Part shown: piece after piece, positions 36,603 to 46,736 of the stretch
Layout of the letters: each line of letters starts with the position of its first letter
Position numbering within the stretch: the stretch's first letter is position 1
From: Oceanicola sp. D3
GTDB taxonomy: Bacteria > Pseudomonadota > Alphaproteobacteria > Rhodobacterales > Rhodobacteraceae
DNA: 64,000 nt
Assembly (NCBI RefSeq): GCF_006351965.1
Contig: NZ_CP040932.1
Coordinates: forward strand, 2,604,001 to 2,668,000
Direction of reading: 5' to 3'
Position numbers and translations under genes: made by a program
The notes under the pieces: generated by a model
Database searches by the model: none
What the model saw: the letters and a program-made list of their open reading frames with translations, nothing else
What the model was told of the DNA's origin: nothing

Positions 36603-36842
36603 CCGGCACCTTCCTCTGAGCGGCGGCATACCTCCGGGTTGATAGCGGCGTAGCCCGCGGGTTTGGATCCCGGGAGCGGCCGCAGGACGCCACGCACCAA
36701 AACCAACCACGCCATCCCCGGACGATCAGTTAAGATCAAGCAAACCCAGCGCAGCCGCACATTAACATCCAAACCCGCGCCCAATGTGCGCAAGCTCAGA
36801 GTTATGGGATGTGCATCACTTGTGCATGGGTTGTGGCCCGGC

Positions 36843-39704
36843 TCATTCCGCCGCCACCCGCTTCGCCGCAAGCATTTCCTTAAGGTATCGCCCGGTGTGG
36901 CTGGCCTCCACCTCGGCCACCTGTTCCGGCGTGCCCGTGGCCACCACGGTGCCCCCGCCATCGCCGCCCTCGGGGCCGATATCAATGATGTGGTCGGCGG
37001 TCTTGATGACATCGAGGTTGTGCTCGATCACCACCACCGAGTTGCCCTGATCCACCAATTCATGCAGCACTTCCAACAGCTTGCGCACATCCTCAAAGTG
37101 CAAGCCGGTCGTCGGCTCATCAAGGATATACAGCGTCCGCCCGGTGCTCCGCTTGGCGAGCTCCTTGCTCAGCTTCACCCGTTGCGCCTCACCGCCAGAG
37201 AGCGTCGTCGCCTGCTGCCCCACCTTGATGTAGCCCAAGCCCACCCGCACCAGCGCATCCATCTTCTCACGGATGCTCGGCACCGCCTTGAAAAACTCCT
37301 GCGCGTCTTCGACGGTCATATCAAGAACATCCGCTATGCTCTTGCCTTTAAACCGAATTTCCAGCGTCTCCCGGTTGTAGCGGGCACCCTGACAGGTCTC
37401 GCAGGTCACGTAGACATCGGGCAAAAAGTGCATCTCGATCTTGATGACCCCATCCCCCTGACACGCCTCGCACCGCCCCCCTTTCACGTTGAAAGAAAAG
37501 CGCCCCGGCTTGTATCCCCGCGCCTTCGCTTCGGGCAGCCCGGCAAACCAATCACGGATCGGGGTGAAGGCCCCGGTGTAAGTCGCTGGGTTTGAACGCG
37601 GAGTCCGCCCGATGGGCCGCTGGTCGATATCAATCACCTTATCCAGCAGTTCCAGCCCCTTGATCGTTTCGCAGGGCGCAGGCGTCTGCCGCGCGCCGTT
37701 CAGCCGCATCGAAGCCGTCTTGAACAGCGTCTCAATCGTCAGCGTGGATTTACCACCCCCGCTAACCCCCGAAACACAAACGAATTTCCCAAGCGGGAAA
37801 TCAACGGTCACATCCTTCAGGTTGTTGCCGCTGGCCTTCTTCACCGTCAGTTTCTTCTTGTTGCCCTTCCTGCGTTCGGTGGGCACAGGAATTTCTCGCT
37901 TTCCGCTGAGATACTCCCCGGTAACAGACTTCGGATTCGCCGCAATCTCCGCAGGAGTGCCATGCGCCACGACCTCGCCACCATGCACGCCCGCCCCCGG
38001 GCCGATATCGAAGACATAATCCGCCTCGCGGATCGCCTCTTCGTCATGCTCCACCACGATCACGGTGTTGCCTTGGTCGCGCAGGTTCTTCAGCGTCGTC
38101 AGCAGCCGCCCGTTGTCGCGCTGGTGCAAGCCGATGGAGGGCTCGTCGAGCACATAGAGCACGCCTGTGAGGCCAGAGCCGATCTGCGAGGCCAGCCGGA
38201 TCCGCTGGCTCTCGCCGCCACTTAATGTGCCACTTGAACGTGACAGCGTAAGATACTCCAAACCGACGTTATTCAGGAATCCGAGCCGCTCACGGATTTC
38301 CTTCAGAATGGCCTTGGCAATCTCGTTCTTCTGCTTGCTCAGCTTCTTCGGCGCGGAGTCGATCCACTCCAGCGCCTCACGGATCGAGAGCTGAACCACC
38401 TGCCCCACATGGTCGCCCGCGATCTTAACCGCCAGCGCCTCTTCCCTCAGCCGGTAGCCCCCGCAGGCCCCGCAAGGCCGGTTGTTCTGAAACCGCTCAA
38501 ACTCCTCGCGGATCCAGTTGCTGTCGGTCTCCCGGTAGCGCCGCTCCATATTGGGGATAACCCCCTCGAAAGGCCGGGAAATTTCATAAACCCGCCCGCC
38601 CTCGTCATAGCGAAACTTGATCTCTTCTTCGCCCGATCCGTAGAGGAAAACCTGCTGCACATGCGCCGGCAGATCCTTCCACACCGTGTTCTTGTCAAAC
38701 TCGTAGTGCTTGGCAATCGCCTCAATTGTCTGAAGAAAATAAGGGCTCTTGCCCTTCCGCCAAGGCGCCAGTGCCCCGTCATAAATCTTCAGCGCCTGGT
38801 CAGGCACCACCAGCCGCTCGTCAAAGAACAGCTCCACCCCGAGCCCGTCACACTCCGGGCAGGCCCCGAAGGGCGCGTTGAACGAAAACAGCCGCGGCTC
38901 GATTTCGGGGATGGTGAAGCCACTGACAGGGCAGGCAAAATTCTCGGAAAAGGTAAAGCGCTCCGGCTCCTCATCCTCCTTCACCGCGGTTTCCAAAATC
39001 GCGATGCCCTGCGCCAGGTCCAGCGCCGTGCGGAACGAATCCGCCAGCCGCGTCTCGATCCCTTCCTTCACCACGATCCGGTCAACCACCACGTCGATGT
39101 CATGGCGATATTTCTTGTCGAGCTTCGGCGCGTCATCAAGCTCATGAAACGCCCCGTCGACCTTCACCCGCTGAAAGCCCTGCTTGCGCAACTCGAGGAA
39201 TTCCTTGCGATATTCCCCCTTTCGGTCACGCACGATGGGGGCCAGCAGGTAAGCCCGCGTGCCCTCCTCCATCGCCATGACACGGTCCACCATGTCCTGC
39301 ACCTGCTGCGCCTCGATGGGCAGGCCGGTGGCCGGGGAATAGGGCGTTCCGGCACGGGCAAAGAGCAGCCGGAGATAGTCATAAATCTCCGTCACCGTCC
39401 CCACGGTCGAGCGCGGGTTCTTCGAGGTGGTCTTCTGCTCAATCGAAATCGCCGGGCTCAAGCCGCTGATGTGATCCACATCAGGTTTTTCCATCATATC
39501 AAGGAATTGCCGGGCATAGGCACTCAGGCTTTCAACATACCGCCGCTGCCCCTCGGCATAAACGGTATCAAACGCGAGGCTCGATTTTCCCGAGCCAGAC
39601 AGCCCGGTAATCACCACAAGCTCGTCGCGCGGAATATCCACGTCGATCCCCTTGAGGTTATGCTCTCGCGCACCCCGCACTTCGATATGCTTCAACTCGG
39701 CCAT
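36843..39704 (-). CDS. uvrA: Excinuclease ABC subunit A
   Basis: Protein of 953 residues, the damage-recognition ATPase of nucleotide excision repair. It has two ABC modules: first Walker [20 protein letters not shown] near residue 33 and signature [20 protein letters not shown]; second Walker [17 protein letters not shown] and signature [17 protein letters not shown]. Zinc-finger cysteines are present (CPVSGF region, CGACGGYRL, and CEACQGDG with [10 protein letters not shown]). Length and ends match the family. A LexA-type box lies upstream, so SOS induction is likely. Confidence 0.97.
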   Translation of the reverse strand: MAELKHIEVRGAREHNLKGIDVDIPRDELVVITGLSGSGKSSLAFDTVYAEGQRRYVESLSAYARQFLDMMEKPDVDHISGLSPAISIEQKTTSKNPRSTVGTVTEIYDYLRLLFARAGTPYSPATGLPIEAQQVQDMVDRVMAMEEGTRAYLLAPIVRDRKGEYRKEFLELRKQGFQRVKVDGAFHELDDAPKLDKKYRHDIDVVVDRIVVKEGIETRLADSFRTALDLAQGIAILETAVKEDEEPERFTFSENFACPVSGFTIPEIEPRLFSFNAPFGACPECDGLGVELFFDERLVVPDQALKIYDGALAPWRKGKSPYFLQTIEAIAKHYEFDKNTVWKDLPAHVQQVFLYGSGEEEIKFRYDEGGRVYEISRPFEGVIPNMERRYRETDSNWIREEFERFQNNRPCGACGGYRLREEALAVKIAGDHVGQVVQLSIREALEWIDSAPKKLSKQKNEIAKAILKEIRERLGFLNNVGLEYLTLSRSSGTLSGGESQRIRLASQIGSGLTGVLYVLDEPSIGLHQRDNGRLLTTLKNLRDQGNTVIVVEHDEEAIREADYVFDIGPGAGVHGGEVVAHGTPAEIAANPKSVTGEYLSGKREIPVPTERRKGNKKKLTVKKASGNNLKDVTVDFPLGKFVCVSGVSGGGKSTLTIETLFKTASMRLNGARQTPAPCETIKGLELLDKVIDIDQRPIGRTPRSNPATYTGAFTPIRDWFAGLPEAKARGYKPGRFSFNVKGGRCEACQGDGVIKIEMHFLPDVYVTCETCQGARYNRETLEIRFKGKSIADVLDMTVEDAQEFFKAVPSIREKMDALVRVGLGYIKVGQQATTLSGGEAQRVKLSKELAKRSTGRTLYILDEPTTGLHFEDVRKLLEVLHELVDQGNSVVVIEHNLDVIKTADHIIDIGPEGGDGGGTVVATGTPEQVAEVEASHTGRYLKEMLAAKRVAAE

Positions 39705-39771
39705 GTCACCCCCGGCGGTTCACAAGGCCAAGAGATAGAGCACCGCTTTGAAACAGCCAACATAAAATTGA

Positions 39772-39786
39772 GAACATTACGTAAAC
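39772..39786 (-). promoter_or_regulatory. LexA (SOS) box upstream of uvrA
   Basis: On the uvrA strand GTTT-ACGTAAT-GTTC, one mismatch from the alphaproteobacterial consensus GTTC-N7-GTTC, about 70-80 bases before the ATG. Confidence 0.65.
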
Positions 39787-39800
39787 ATGCTGACAGCCCG

Positions 39801-40676
39801 TCACAACGCCCCCGCATAATGCGCCGCCCGGTCAGAAAACCGGCGCGCGATGTAGCGCAGGAAGCCCGCCACCAGCGGCGCATGCCTCAGCTCAGGGTGG
39901 GTCAGCGCCCAGATCGGCATGTATGGCTCCAGCGGCGTGCCGGGCACCCGCACCAGCCCCTCACCCTCCATGAAGCAAGGCATTCGGGTGAGCCCGATCC
40001 CCTGTTTCACAAGGCTAACCGCCGCCATCATGTCATCGCACAGTGTCGCCAGAACGGCATTGGGAAAGCGCGCGCGGATGCTCCGGGCCACCGGCTCTTT
40101 CCAGGCGGTAAAGCCCACCACCGGCAGCGGCCCCTCGCCCGTCAGCGCCGCACGGTAACCAGTTATAAACCCCGGGCTGGCATAAAGCCCCGCACGCTGG
40201 TCGGCGATCTTGCGGCCCCACAGGCTTTCGGCTGGCGCATGGCTGACGCGAATGGCCACATCCGCCTCCCGGCGGTGCAGGTCGAGGATGCGGTTGTCCC
40301 CGAGGATATGCAGCTCCACCAGCGGGTTCTCGGCCCGCCAGAGCGCGATATCTTCTGCAAAGCGGGCGTCTGCCACCAGTGGGGGCACCGTTACCCGCAG
40401 CACCCCGCCCTTTTCGGCGCGGGCTGCCAGTTCGAGGTCTAGCGCGATGGCCTCGGCTTCCATCACCTCCGCCCGCGCTGCCGTTGCGGCGCCCTCTGGC
40501 GTGGGCTGCACCCCATCGGGCAACCGCTCGAAAAACCGCCGCCCCGCACGCGCCTCCAAGCGGGCCAACTGCCGCGACACGGTTCCGTGGTTCACCCCCA
40601 GCACCCGCGCCGCGCCTGAAAGGCTCCCGGCGCGCGCCAGTTCCAGCACGAGGCGCAGATCATTCCATTCCAACAT
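39801..40676 (-). CDS. LysR-family regulator
   Basis: Protein of 291 residues: winged helix (LRLVLELARAGSLSGAARVL, then GTVSRQLARLEARAGRRFFER) and LysR effector domain (GVLRVTVPPLVADARFAEDI; VSLVKQGIGLTRMPCFMEGE). GGAGG precedes the ATG at 40676. It is divergent from the DUF1330 gene with 125 bases between, including a perfect TGCAATATTGCA palindrome. It probably controls that gene and itself; the effector is unknown. Confidence 0.87.
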   Translation of the reverse strand: MLEWNDLRLVLELARAGSLSGAARVLGVNHGTVSRQLARLEARAGRRFFERLPDGVQPTPEGAATAARAEVMEAEAIALDLELAARAEKGGVLRVTVPPLVADARFAEDIALWRAENPLVELHILGDNRILDLHRREADVAIRVSHAPAESLWGRKIADQRAGLYASPGFITGYRAALTGEGPLPVVGFTAWKEPVARSIRARFPNAVLATLCDDMMAAVSLVKQGIGLTRMPCFMEGEGLVRVPGTPLEPYMPIWALTHPELRHAPLVAGFLRYIARRFSDRAAHYAGAL

Positions 40677-40714
40677 CGCCCCATCCTCCTCCAACAGTTG
40701 CCCGGCCTGCCCCT

Positions 40715-40726
40715 TGCAATATTGCA
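40715..40726. promoter_or_regulatory. LysR-type operator between divergent genes
   Basis: TGCAATATTGCA, a perfect 12-base palindrome containing the T-N11-A type centre expected for LysR proteins, 38 bases before the regulator ATG and 75 before the DUF1330 ATG. Confidence 0.55.
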
Positions 40727-40801
40727 CAGGCCCCTTGCCGATCCGAGCAATTTTACAAAGGCCAGCCCCCCGGCATGGTGCCCCCAGCAAAAGGAGAGAC
40801 C

Positions 40802-41095
40802 ATGACCCATTACGTGACCGTCCAGCTCGAGGTGACAGACCCGGAGTTGATGCAGCAATACCGCGAACGCGGCTTCGAGCCGGTGGCCAAGCATGGCGGC
40901 GAGATGATCGCCGGCGGGCCAGATTGCGAGGTGCTGGAAGACAATGGCGGCGGCCCTCCGGCCTCCGTCCTGCTCGCCTTCCCCTCCGCCGAAGCCGCCC
41001 GCGCTTGGGCAGAAGACCCTGAATTTGCAGAGGTTTACGCGCTGCGGCGGCGGGCGGCCAAAACCACCATCACCCTGCTTCCGCCAAAGGGCTGA
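40802..41095 (+). CDS. DUF1330 / dimeric alpha-beta barrel protein
   Basis: Protein of 97 residues: THYVTVQLEVTDPELMQQYRER, KHGGEMIAGGPDCEVLED, and LLAFPSAEAARAWAEDPEF form the ferredoxin-like DUF1330 fold, found in small dimeric proteins some of which are enzymes or stress proteins. AAGGAGAG precedes the ATG. Its 3' end overlaps the convergent MFS gene by 26 bases. It is likely regulated by the divergent LysR protein. Confidence 0.82.
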   Translation: MTHYVTVQLEVTDPELMQQYRERGFEPVAKHGGEMIAGGPDCEVLEDNGGGPPASVLLAFPSAEAARAWAEDPEFAEVYALRRRAAKTTITLLPPKG

Positions 41096-42212
41096 CGCGA
41101 GCGAAGATCAGCCAGACCGCCAACATCCCGGCGAGCGAAAGCCCCACCACCAGCACCGCCATGCCGCCGAGGCCCGCACCCAGCGCGAGCGAGAAAATCG
41201 GGATGGTGAGCGCGGTGCCGATGTTGCCGAACTGCGCGATGGCCCCGTTGGCGCGGGCGGTGTCGGCCGGGTCGGGGTTGAGCAACGGCGCGGCGGCAAA
41301 GGCCGCGCCAGGCACTGCCCCGAAGGCCAGCAGCATCGGCACGGCAAGCGCCAGCCGCACGCCCGGGAACAGGTAGAACAGCACCATCAGCGCCGCCCCG
41401 GCAGCGAAGGCCACCAGCGCCAGCCTTTGCGGCGCAATCCGCTGCGTCGCCGCTCCGGCCCAGAAGGTGCCCAACAGCGCGACCAGCGGCAGCAGCGGTG
41501 CGGTCCACGTGCCAAGGAACTCTGGCAGGAAGGTGATCAGGGCCATGAACATCATCGCGTGCCAGAAGAACATCAGCGCCGGGGCAAAGCGGCGGGCGCT
41601 GGTGTAGATCGCCACATGCCGCGCCAGCCAGCCCTCGGCCACCGCCGGCCCTTGCCCCACGGCGCGCGGCAGCAGCGGCACAAGCGCCCCGCCCACCACC
41701 GCAAGCAGCGCCGCATGCGCCCAGTAAAGCCCTGTTCCCAAACCCATTTCCAGCACCGACATCAGCGCAAACCCGATCCCGAAGAAGGTGCCCCAAAGCC
41801 CCATCACCGCGCCGCGATGGGCCGGGGCGCAGCTTGCGGCCATCAACGTTGGCGCGGCCACGACGATCGCCAGATGGGCAAACCCTTCGGCCAGGCGAAG
41901 TGCCAAAAACAGCCCGAAGGTGGGCAGCAGCGCCTCCGCCGCACCCAGCGCCACGCCGCCCACGATTGCCGCTATCAGCACCCGCCGCGCCCCGAAGCGG
42001 GCCACAACGATGCCCGCCGTCGCGCCAAAGATCACCCCGGCCACCGAGGTCATCGACACCGCCAGTGGCAGCGCGCCGCCCGCCTCCGGGTAGCGCGTGC
42101 CCAGCGCCCCCAGCGTCAGCGCAACCTTGGCAAAATGCCCCGCCGCCAGCAGACCCAGCAGGTAAAGCAGGGTGACGAGCGGCCAGTTTGTACGGGCGTT
42201 GGAGTCGGTCAT
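41070..42212 (-). CDS. MFS transporter
   Basis: Protein of 380 residues with about 12 hydrophobic helices, for example LPLAVSMTSVAGVIFGATAGI, GARRVLIAAIVGGVALGAAE and ALMFFWHAMMFMALITFL. The loop GIVVARFGARRVL corresponds to the MFS motif A between helices 2 and 3. Inner membrane, substrate unknown. The start is ATG 42212; an upstream extension has no membrane character. Convergent with DUF1330, overlapping by 26 bases. Confidence 0.85.
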   Translation of the reverse strand: MTDSNARTNWPLVTLLYLLGLLAAGHFAKVALTLGALGTRYPEAGGALPLAVSMTSVAGVIFGATAGIVVARFGARRVLIAAIVGGVALGAAEALLPTFGLFLALRLAEGFAHLAIVVAAPTLMAASCAPAHRGAVMGLWGTFFGIGFALMSVLEMGLGTGLYWAHAALLAVVGGALVPLLPRAVGQGPAVAEGWLARHVAIYTSARRFAPALMFFWHAMMFMALITFLPEFLGTWTAPLLPLVALLGTFWAGAATQRIAPQRLALVAFAAGAALMVLFYLFPGVRLALAVPMLLAFGAVPGAAFAAAPLLNPDPADTARANGAIAQFGNIGTALTIPIFSLALGAGLGGMAVLVVGLSLAGMLAVWLIFARVSPLAEAG

Positions 42213-42313
42213 CCGCCGCTTGTGGCCCGCGCCCGCTGCAAGGTCAATTTGCCGCAAGCCCCGGCCCGTGGTTAACTTTGGGGCAAATCATTTTGACATA
42301 GAGGCCTTTCCCC

Positions 42314-45271
42314 ATGCTTCGCGCGATAACCCTTTGCTTGTGCACCCTTTTTGCAGCCGCCGCCACGGCACAGGAGCGCCCCCGGGCGATTCTGGTGATG
42401 GATGGGTCCGGCTCGATGTGGGGCCAGATCGACGGCAAGGCCAAGATCACCATCGCGCAGGAGGTGGTCGGCACCGTGCTTGGCACCATCCCCGACAATC
42501 AGGAGCTTGGCCTCACCCTCTACGGCCACCGCCGCAAAGGCGATTGCAGCGATATTGAAACCGTCGTGCAGCCCGGCACCGGCACCAAACCGGCCATCCA
42601 GAGCGCGGTCAACGGCGTCTCGCCCAAGGGCAAAACCCCGATGACCGAGGCCGTGCGCCAAGCCGCTGAAGCGCTTAAATACACGGAAGAAAAGGCCACC
42701 GTCATCCTCGTCTCCGACGGCATTGAAACCTGTGACCCCGATCCCTGCGCCGCCGCCGCCGCGCTGGAGCAGGCCGGGGTGGATTTCACCGCCCATGTCG
42801 TCGGCTTCGATGTCTCCGAGGCCGAGGCCCTGCGCCAGATGCAATGCATCGCCGATGAAACCGGCGGCCAGTTCATCGAGGCCTCCAACGCTGCCGAGCT
42901 GGCCACCGCCATGGTCGCCGTGGTCGATATCGAGCCCGCGCCGGAGCCTGAGCCTGAAACCCACGAGGTCCGCTTCCGCGCCACGGCGGGCGAAGGCGGC
43001 AGCTTCATCTCCGAAACGCTGGCTTGGGAGATCACCAGCAACGGCACTCCCATCGGCAGCACCATCCTTGAGCCCGCCCCAACTCTGCCGCTCGAAGAGG
43101 GCATCTACGATGTCACCGCCACCCGCCCCTCCGATGAGCTCACCCGCAGCGCCACTTTTACCGTCACCCCCGGCACCCAAACCGTCACCGTCATCTTCCC
43201 CGCCCCACCCGTGCGGGTGAAGTTTCAGGCCACCGACGGCAAGCATGGCCGTCGCATCTCCGACCCGCTGGTCTGGGATCTATACCGGGGCGATGCGCTG
43301 ATTGAAGGCCCGCTCAATGTCGATGGCTTCACCGCCGAGTTGGAGAAGGGCGAATACCGCGTCACCGTGATGCGCCCCGCCGATGAGGCCAGCGCCGAGG
43401 CGGTGGTGGGTGTTGGCTCCGTCAACAAGACGGTCACCGTCGAACTGCCCGAATACAAGCCCGCTGCCACGCTGGATGCCGCAGCCACAGCCGCCGCGGG
43501 CGACACGATCCCGGTGCGCTGGACGGGCCCCGAAGGCAAGAATGACACCATCACCGTCGGCATCCCCGGCAATGGCAACCAGATCAACTACACCTACATC
43601 CGCGACGGCTCCCCGCTTGATCTGCAAATGCCGCCCGAGCCGGGCACCTACGAACTGCGCTACATCCTGCGCGACGGCAACAAGGTGCTCGCCACACGGC
43701 CGATCGAGGTCACCCCAGTCGAGGCCAGTGTCACCCCGCCGGAGAGCCTGCCTGCCGGTGGCACCGTGCAGGTGCGCTGGACCGGGCCGGACTACCGAAA
43801 CGACCACATCACCATCGCCCGCGCGGAGGACAGCGGCACCAAATACGAGGCCTACAGCTACACCCGCGAAGGCTCGCCGCTCGACCTCCAGCTGCCCGCC
43901 GAACCCGGCTCCTATGAGCTGCGCTATGTCATGAATCAGGATCGCACGATCCTTGCCACAGTGCCGATCGAAGTCACCGCCATCAGCGCCTCCATCACGC
44001 CGCCCGCCGAGCTTCCCGCAGGCGGCACCGTCAAGGTCGGCTGGGAAGGCCCTGATGATCGCAACGATTTCATCGCCATCTTCCCGGAGGGCGAAGACCG
44101 CTACGCCGAATACACCTACACCCGAGAGGGCTCCCCCCTCGACCTCACGCTGCCTTCGGCTCCGGGCAAGTATCGTATCTCCTACGTGCAAAACGTGGAC
44201 CGCACCGAACTCACCAGCGTCGAGGTCGAAGTCACCGCCGTCAGCGCCTCCATCACCCCACCCGCCGAGCTGCCCGCAGGCGGCACCATCAAGGTCAGCT
44301 GGACCGGCCCCGATGATCGCAACGACTTCATCGCCATCTTCCCGGAGGGCGAAGACCGCTACGCCGAATACACCTACACCCGGGAGGGCTCGCCCCTCGA
44401 CCTCACGCTGCCCGCAGAGCCCGGCAAATACCGCATCGCCTATGTGCAAAACGTAGACCGCACTGAACTCACCAGCGTCCCGGTGGAAGTCACCGCCGTT
44501 AGCGCCTCTATCACCCCGCCCGCCGAGCTGCCCGCAGGCGGCTCCGTCAAGGTCAGCTGGACCGGCCCCGATGATCGCAACGACTTCATTGCCATCTTCC
44601 CCGAGGGCGAAGACCGCTACGCCGAATACACCTACACCAAGGAGGGTTCGCCCCTCGACCTGACCGTGCCCGCAGAGCCGGGCAAGTATCGCATCGCCTA
44701 TGTGCAGAACGTGGACCGCAAGGAGCTGACAAGCGTGCCGGTCGAAGTCTCGCCCACCTCGGCCACCCTCACCGTCCCGCCCGAAGCCTCCATCGGCAGC
44801 ACCCTGCAAGTGGAGTGGGCCGGGCCGGACAACCGCAACGACTATATCGCCATCTTCCCTGCGACGGGCGGCACCTATTTCGACTATGCCTACACCTCCA
44901 GCGGCAACCCCGCCGAAGTGACGGTTCCGCCCACCCCCGGCAGCTACGTGGTGCGCTATATCCTGAACGTCGGGCGCGGCGCGATTGCCGAGGTGCCCAT
45001 CACCGTCACCCCCTCTACGGCCGCGCTCACCCCGCAAGGCGAGGCCATGGCCGGCGGTGAGCTGATGGTGGAGTGGGAAGGGCCGGACAACCGGCAGGAT
45101 TACATCGCCATCTACCCAGCGGCGGGCGGCACCTACACCGCCTACAGCTACACGAAATCGGGCTCTCCACTCCGGCTCAAGCTTCCCGATGCGCCCGGCG
45201 ACTACGTGCTGAAATACGTGCTCCACGCCGATAACACGCCGATTGCGGAGCTGCCGATCACCGTGAAGTAG
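42314..45271 (+). CDS. Exported von Willebrand protein with seven Ig-like repeats
   Basis: Protein of 985 residues: signal peptide (MLRAITLCLCTLFAAAATA), then a VWA domain to about residue 205 with an intact MIDAS (LVMDGSGSMWG, DxSxS at 30-34, and VSDGIETC later), two short beta domains, and seven repeats of about 86 residues from about residue 385 to the end. Each repeat has PAGGxxxVxWxGPDxRND(F/Y)IAIxP, YTxxGSPLDL and PGxYxxxYV. Repeats 3-5 are nearly identical even in DNA. Likely periplasmic or surface and metal-dependent in ligand binding. AGAGG precedes the ATG; it is a single-gene unit. Confidence 0.85.
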   Translation: MLRAITLCLCTLFAAAATAQERPRAILVMDGSGSMWGQIDGKAKITIAQEVVGTVLGTIPDNQELGLTLYGHRRKGDCSDIETVVQPGTGTKPAIQSAVNGVSPKGKTPMTEAVRQAAEALKYTEEKATVILVSDGIETCDPDPCAAAAALEQAGVDFTAHVVGFDVSEAEALRQMQCIADETGGQFIEASNAAELATAMVAVVDIEPAPEPEPETHEVRFRATAGEGGSFISETLAWEITSNGTPIGSTILEPAPTLPLEEGIYDVTATRPSDELTRSATFTVTPGTQTVTVIFPAPPVRVKFQATDGKHGRRISDPLVWDLYRGDALIEGPLNVDGFTAELEKGEYRVTVMRPADEASAEAVVGVGSVNKTVTVELPEYKPAATLDAAATAAAGDTIPVRWTGPEGKNDTITVGIPGNGNQINYTYIRDGSPLDLQMPPEPGTYELRYILRDGNKVLATRPIEVTPVEASVTPPESLPAGGTVQVRWTGPDYRNDHITIARAEDSGTKYEAYSYTREGSPLDLQLPAEPGSYELRYVMNQDRTILATVPIEVTAISASITPPAELPAGGTVKVGWEGPDDRNDFIAIFPEGEDRYAEYTYTREGSPLDLTLPSAPGKYRISYVQNVDRTELTSVEVEVTAVSASITPPAELPAGGTIKVSWTGPDDRNDFIAIFPEGEDRYAEYTYTREGSPLDLTLPAEPGKYRIAYVQNVDRTELTSVPVEVTAVSASITPPAELPAGGSVKVSWTGPDDRNDFIAIFPEGEDRYAEYTYTKEGSPLDLTVPAEPGKYRIAYVQNVDRKELTSVPVEVSPTSATLTVPPEASIGSTLQVEWAGPDNRNDYIAIFPATGGTYFDYAYTSSGNPAEVTVPPTPGSYVVRYILNVGRGAIAEVPITVTPSTAALTPQGEAMAGGELMVEWEGPDNRQDYIAIYPAAGGTYTAYSYTKSGSPLRLKLPDAPGDYVLKYVLHADNTPIAELPITVK
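43994..44767 (+). repeat. Three near-identical 258-bp coding tandem repeats
   Basis: Units start at 43994, 44252 and 44510, exactly 258 bases (86 codons) apart; each begins ATCAC(G/C)CC(G/A)CCCGCCGAGCT. They encode repeats 3-5 of the VWA protein. Flanking repeats are far more diverged, so copy number has changed recently. Confidence 0.92.
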
Positions 45272-45450
45272 CGCCGATTTTCCCGCCCATCGCCGGCTGC
45301 CCAGCATAGGGCGCCCTAGCGGTGGGCGGCGGCTCACCCCGCCCCGCCTGCGCGGCACAACGTCCGCCACGCGAAACAGCGTTCCGCACCCCCTTCCCCT
45401 CGCCGCGCAATCCGTTACCTTGCGCAGCGAACCACCGGGAGGGAGCCATC

Positions 45451-46638
45451 ATGTCCGACAAAGCCACATTCACTTGGGAAGATCCCTTCCGCCTCGACGA
45501 CCAGCTTGGTGAAGACGAGCGGATGCTCTCCCGCGCCGCCGCCCAATTCGCCCAAGCCGAGCTGGCCCCCCGCATCATCGAGGCCTACCGCGACGCCACT
45601 GTCGCGCCGGAGCTCTTTCCGCTTATGGGCGCGGCTGGTCTACTCGGCGTTACCATCCCCGAGGAATACGGCGGGCTTGGCGCCTCCTACACCTCCTACG
45701 GCCTCATCGCCCGCGAGGTAGAGCGCATCGATTCGGGCTACCGCTCGATGATGTCGGTGCAAAGCTCTCTCGTGATCCACCCGATCAACGCCTACGGCTC
45801 CGAGGAGCAGCGCCGCAAGTACCTCCCCGGCCTCTGCTCGGGCGAACTCATCGGCTGCTTCGGCCTGACCGAGCCCGATGCAGGCTCCGATCCCGGCGGC
45901 ATGAAGACCCGCGCCACCAAAACCGCCACGGGCTACACTCTCAACGGCTCCAAGATGTGGATCTCCAACAGCCCCATCGCCGATGTCTTCGTGGTCTGGG
46001 CCAAGTCCGAAGAGCACGGCGGCAAGATTCGCGGCTTCGTGCTCGAAAAGGGCATGAAAGGCCTCTCCGCCCCCAAGATCGGCGGCAAACTTTCCCTGCG
46101 CGCCTCCGTCACCGGCGAGATCGTCATGGACAATGTCGAAGTCGGCGAAGACGCCCTGCTGCCCACCACCGAGGGCCTCTCCGGCCCCTTCGGCTGCCTC
46201 AACCGCGCCCGCTTCGGCATTGCATGGGGGGCGATGGGTGCCGCCGAGTTCTGCTGGCACGCCGCACGGCAATACGGGCTGGATCGCAAGCAATTCGGCA
46301 AACCCCTCGCGGGCACCCAGCTCTTTCAGCTCAAGCTCGCCAACATGCAAACCGAGATCGCGCTTGGCCTGCAAGGCGCCCTGCGTGCGGGCCAGCTCTT
46401 TGATGGCGAGGGCTGCCCGCCCGAGCTGATCTCGCTGATGAAGCGTAACAACTGCGGCAAAGCGCTGGAAATCGCCCGCATCGCGCGCGACATGCACGGC
46501 GGCAACGGCATTTCCGAGGAGTTCCAGGTCATGCGCCACGCCGCCAACCTCGAGACCGTGAACACCTATGAGGGCACGCACGACATCCACGCATTGATCC
46601 TCGGGCGTGCACAAACCGGGCTGCAGGCGTTCTTCTAG
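45451..46638 (+). CDS. gcdH: Glutaryl-CoA dehydrogenase
   Basis: FAD enzyme of 395 residues that oxidises and decarboxylates glutaryl-CoA to crotonyl-CoA in lysine/tryptophan degradation. Diagnostic segments: [72 protein letters not shown] and [19 protein letters not shown]. The catalytic Glu is at about residue 374 ([18 protein letters not shown]). GGGAGG precedes the ATG at 45451. It is a single-gene unit here. A degenerate relative of the liu-type operator may lie about 70 bases upstream. Confidence 0.95.
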   Translation: MSDKATFTWEDPFRLDDQLGEDERMLSRAAAQFAQAELAPRIIEAYRDATVAPELFPLMGAAGLLGVTIPEEYGGLGASYTSYGLIAREVERIDSGYRSMMSVQSSLVIHPINAYGSEEQRRKYLPGLCSGELIGCFGLTEPDAGSDPGGMKTRATKTATGYTLNGSKMWISNSPIADVFVVWAKSEEHGGKIRGFVLEKGMKGLSAPKIGGKLSLRASVTGEIVMDNVEVGEDALLPTTEGLSGPFGCLNRARFGIAWGAMGAAEFCWHAARQYGLDRKQFGKPLAGTQLFQLKLANMQTEIALGLQGALRAGQLFDGEGCPPELISLMKRNNCGKALEIARIARDMHGGNGISEEFQVMRHAANLETVNTYEGTHDIHALILGRAQTGLQAFF

Positions 46639-46736
46639 AGCTCATTCGTCAACAGCACACCGAGGCGATGGATTCCGCCTCGCGAAGGACTTATGGTTAA
46701 TCCCGGGAAACGCACGTGGGGTGCGCCGGGGCTGCC

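Noticed and set aside
43280-45370. A 696-codon antisense frame opposite the VWA repeats
   Set aside because: It mirrors the tandem repeats of the real gene, so its apparent repeats are only complementary. No ribosome site or domain.
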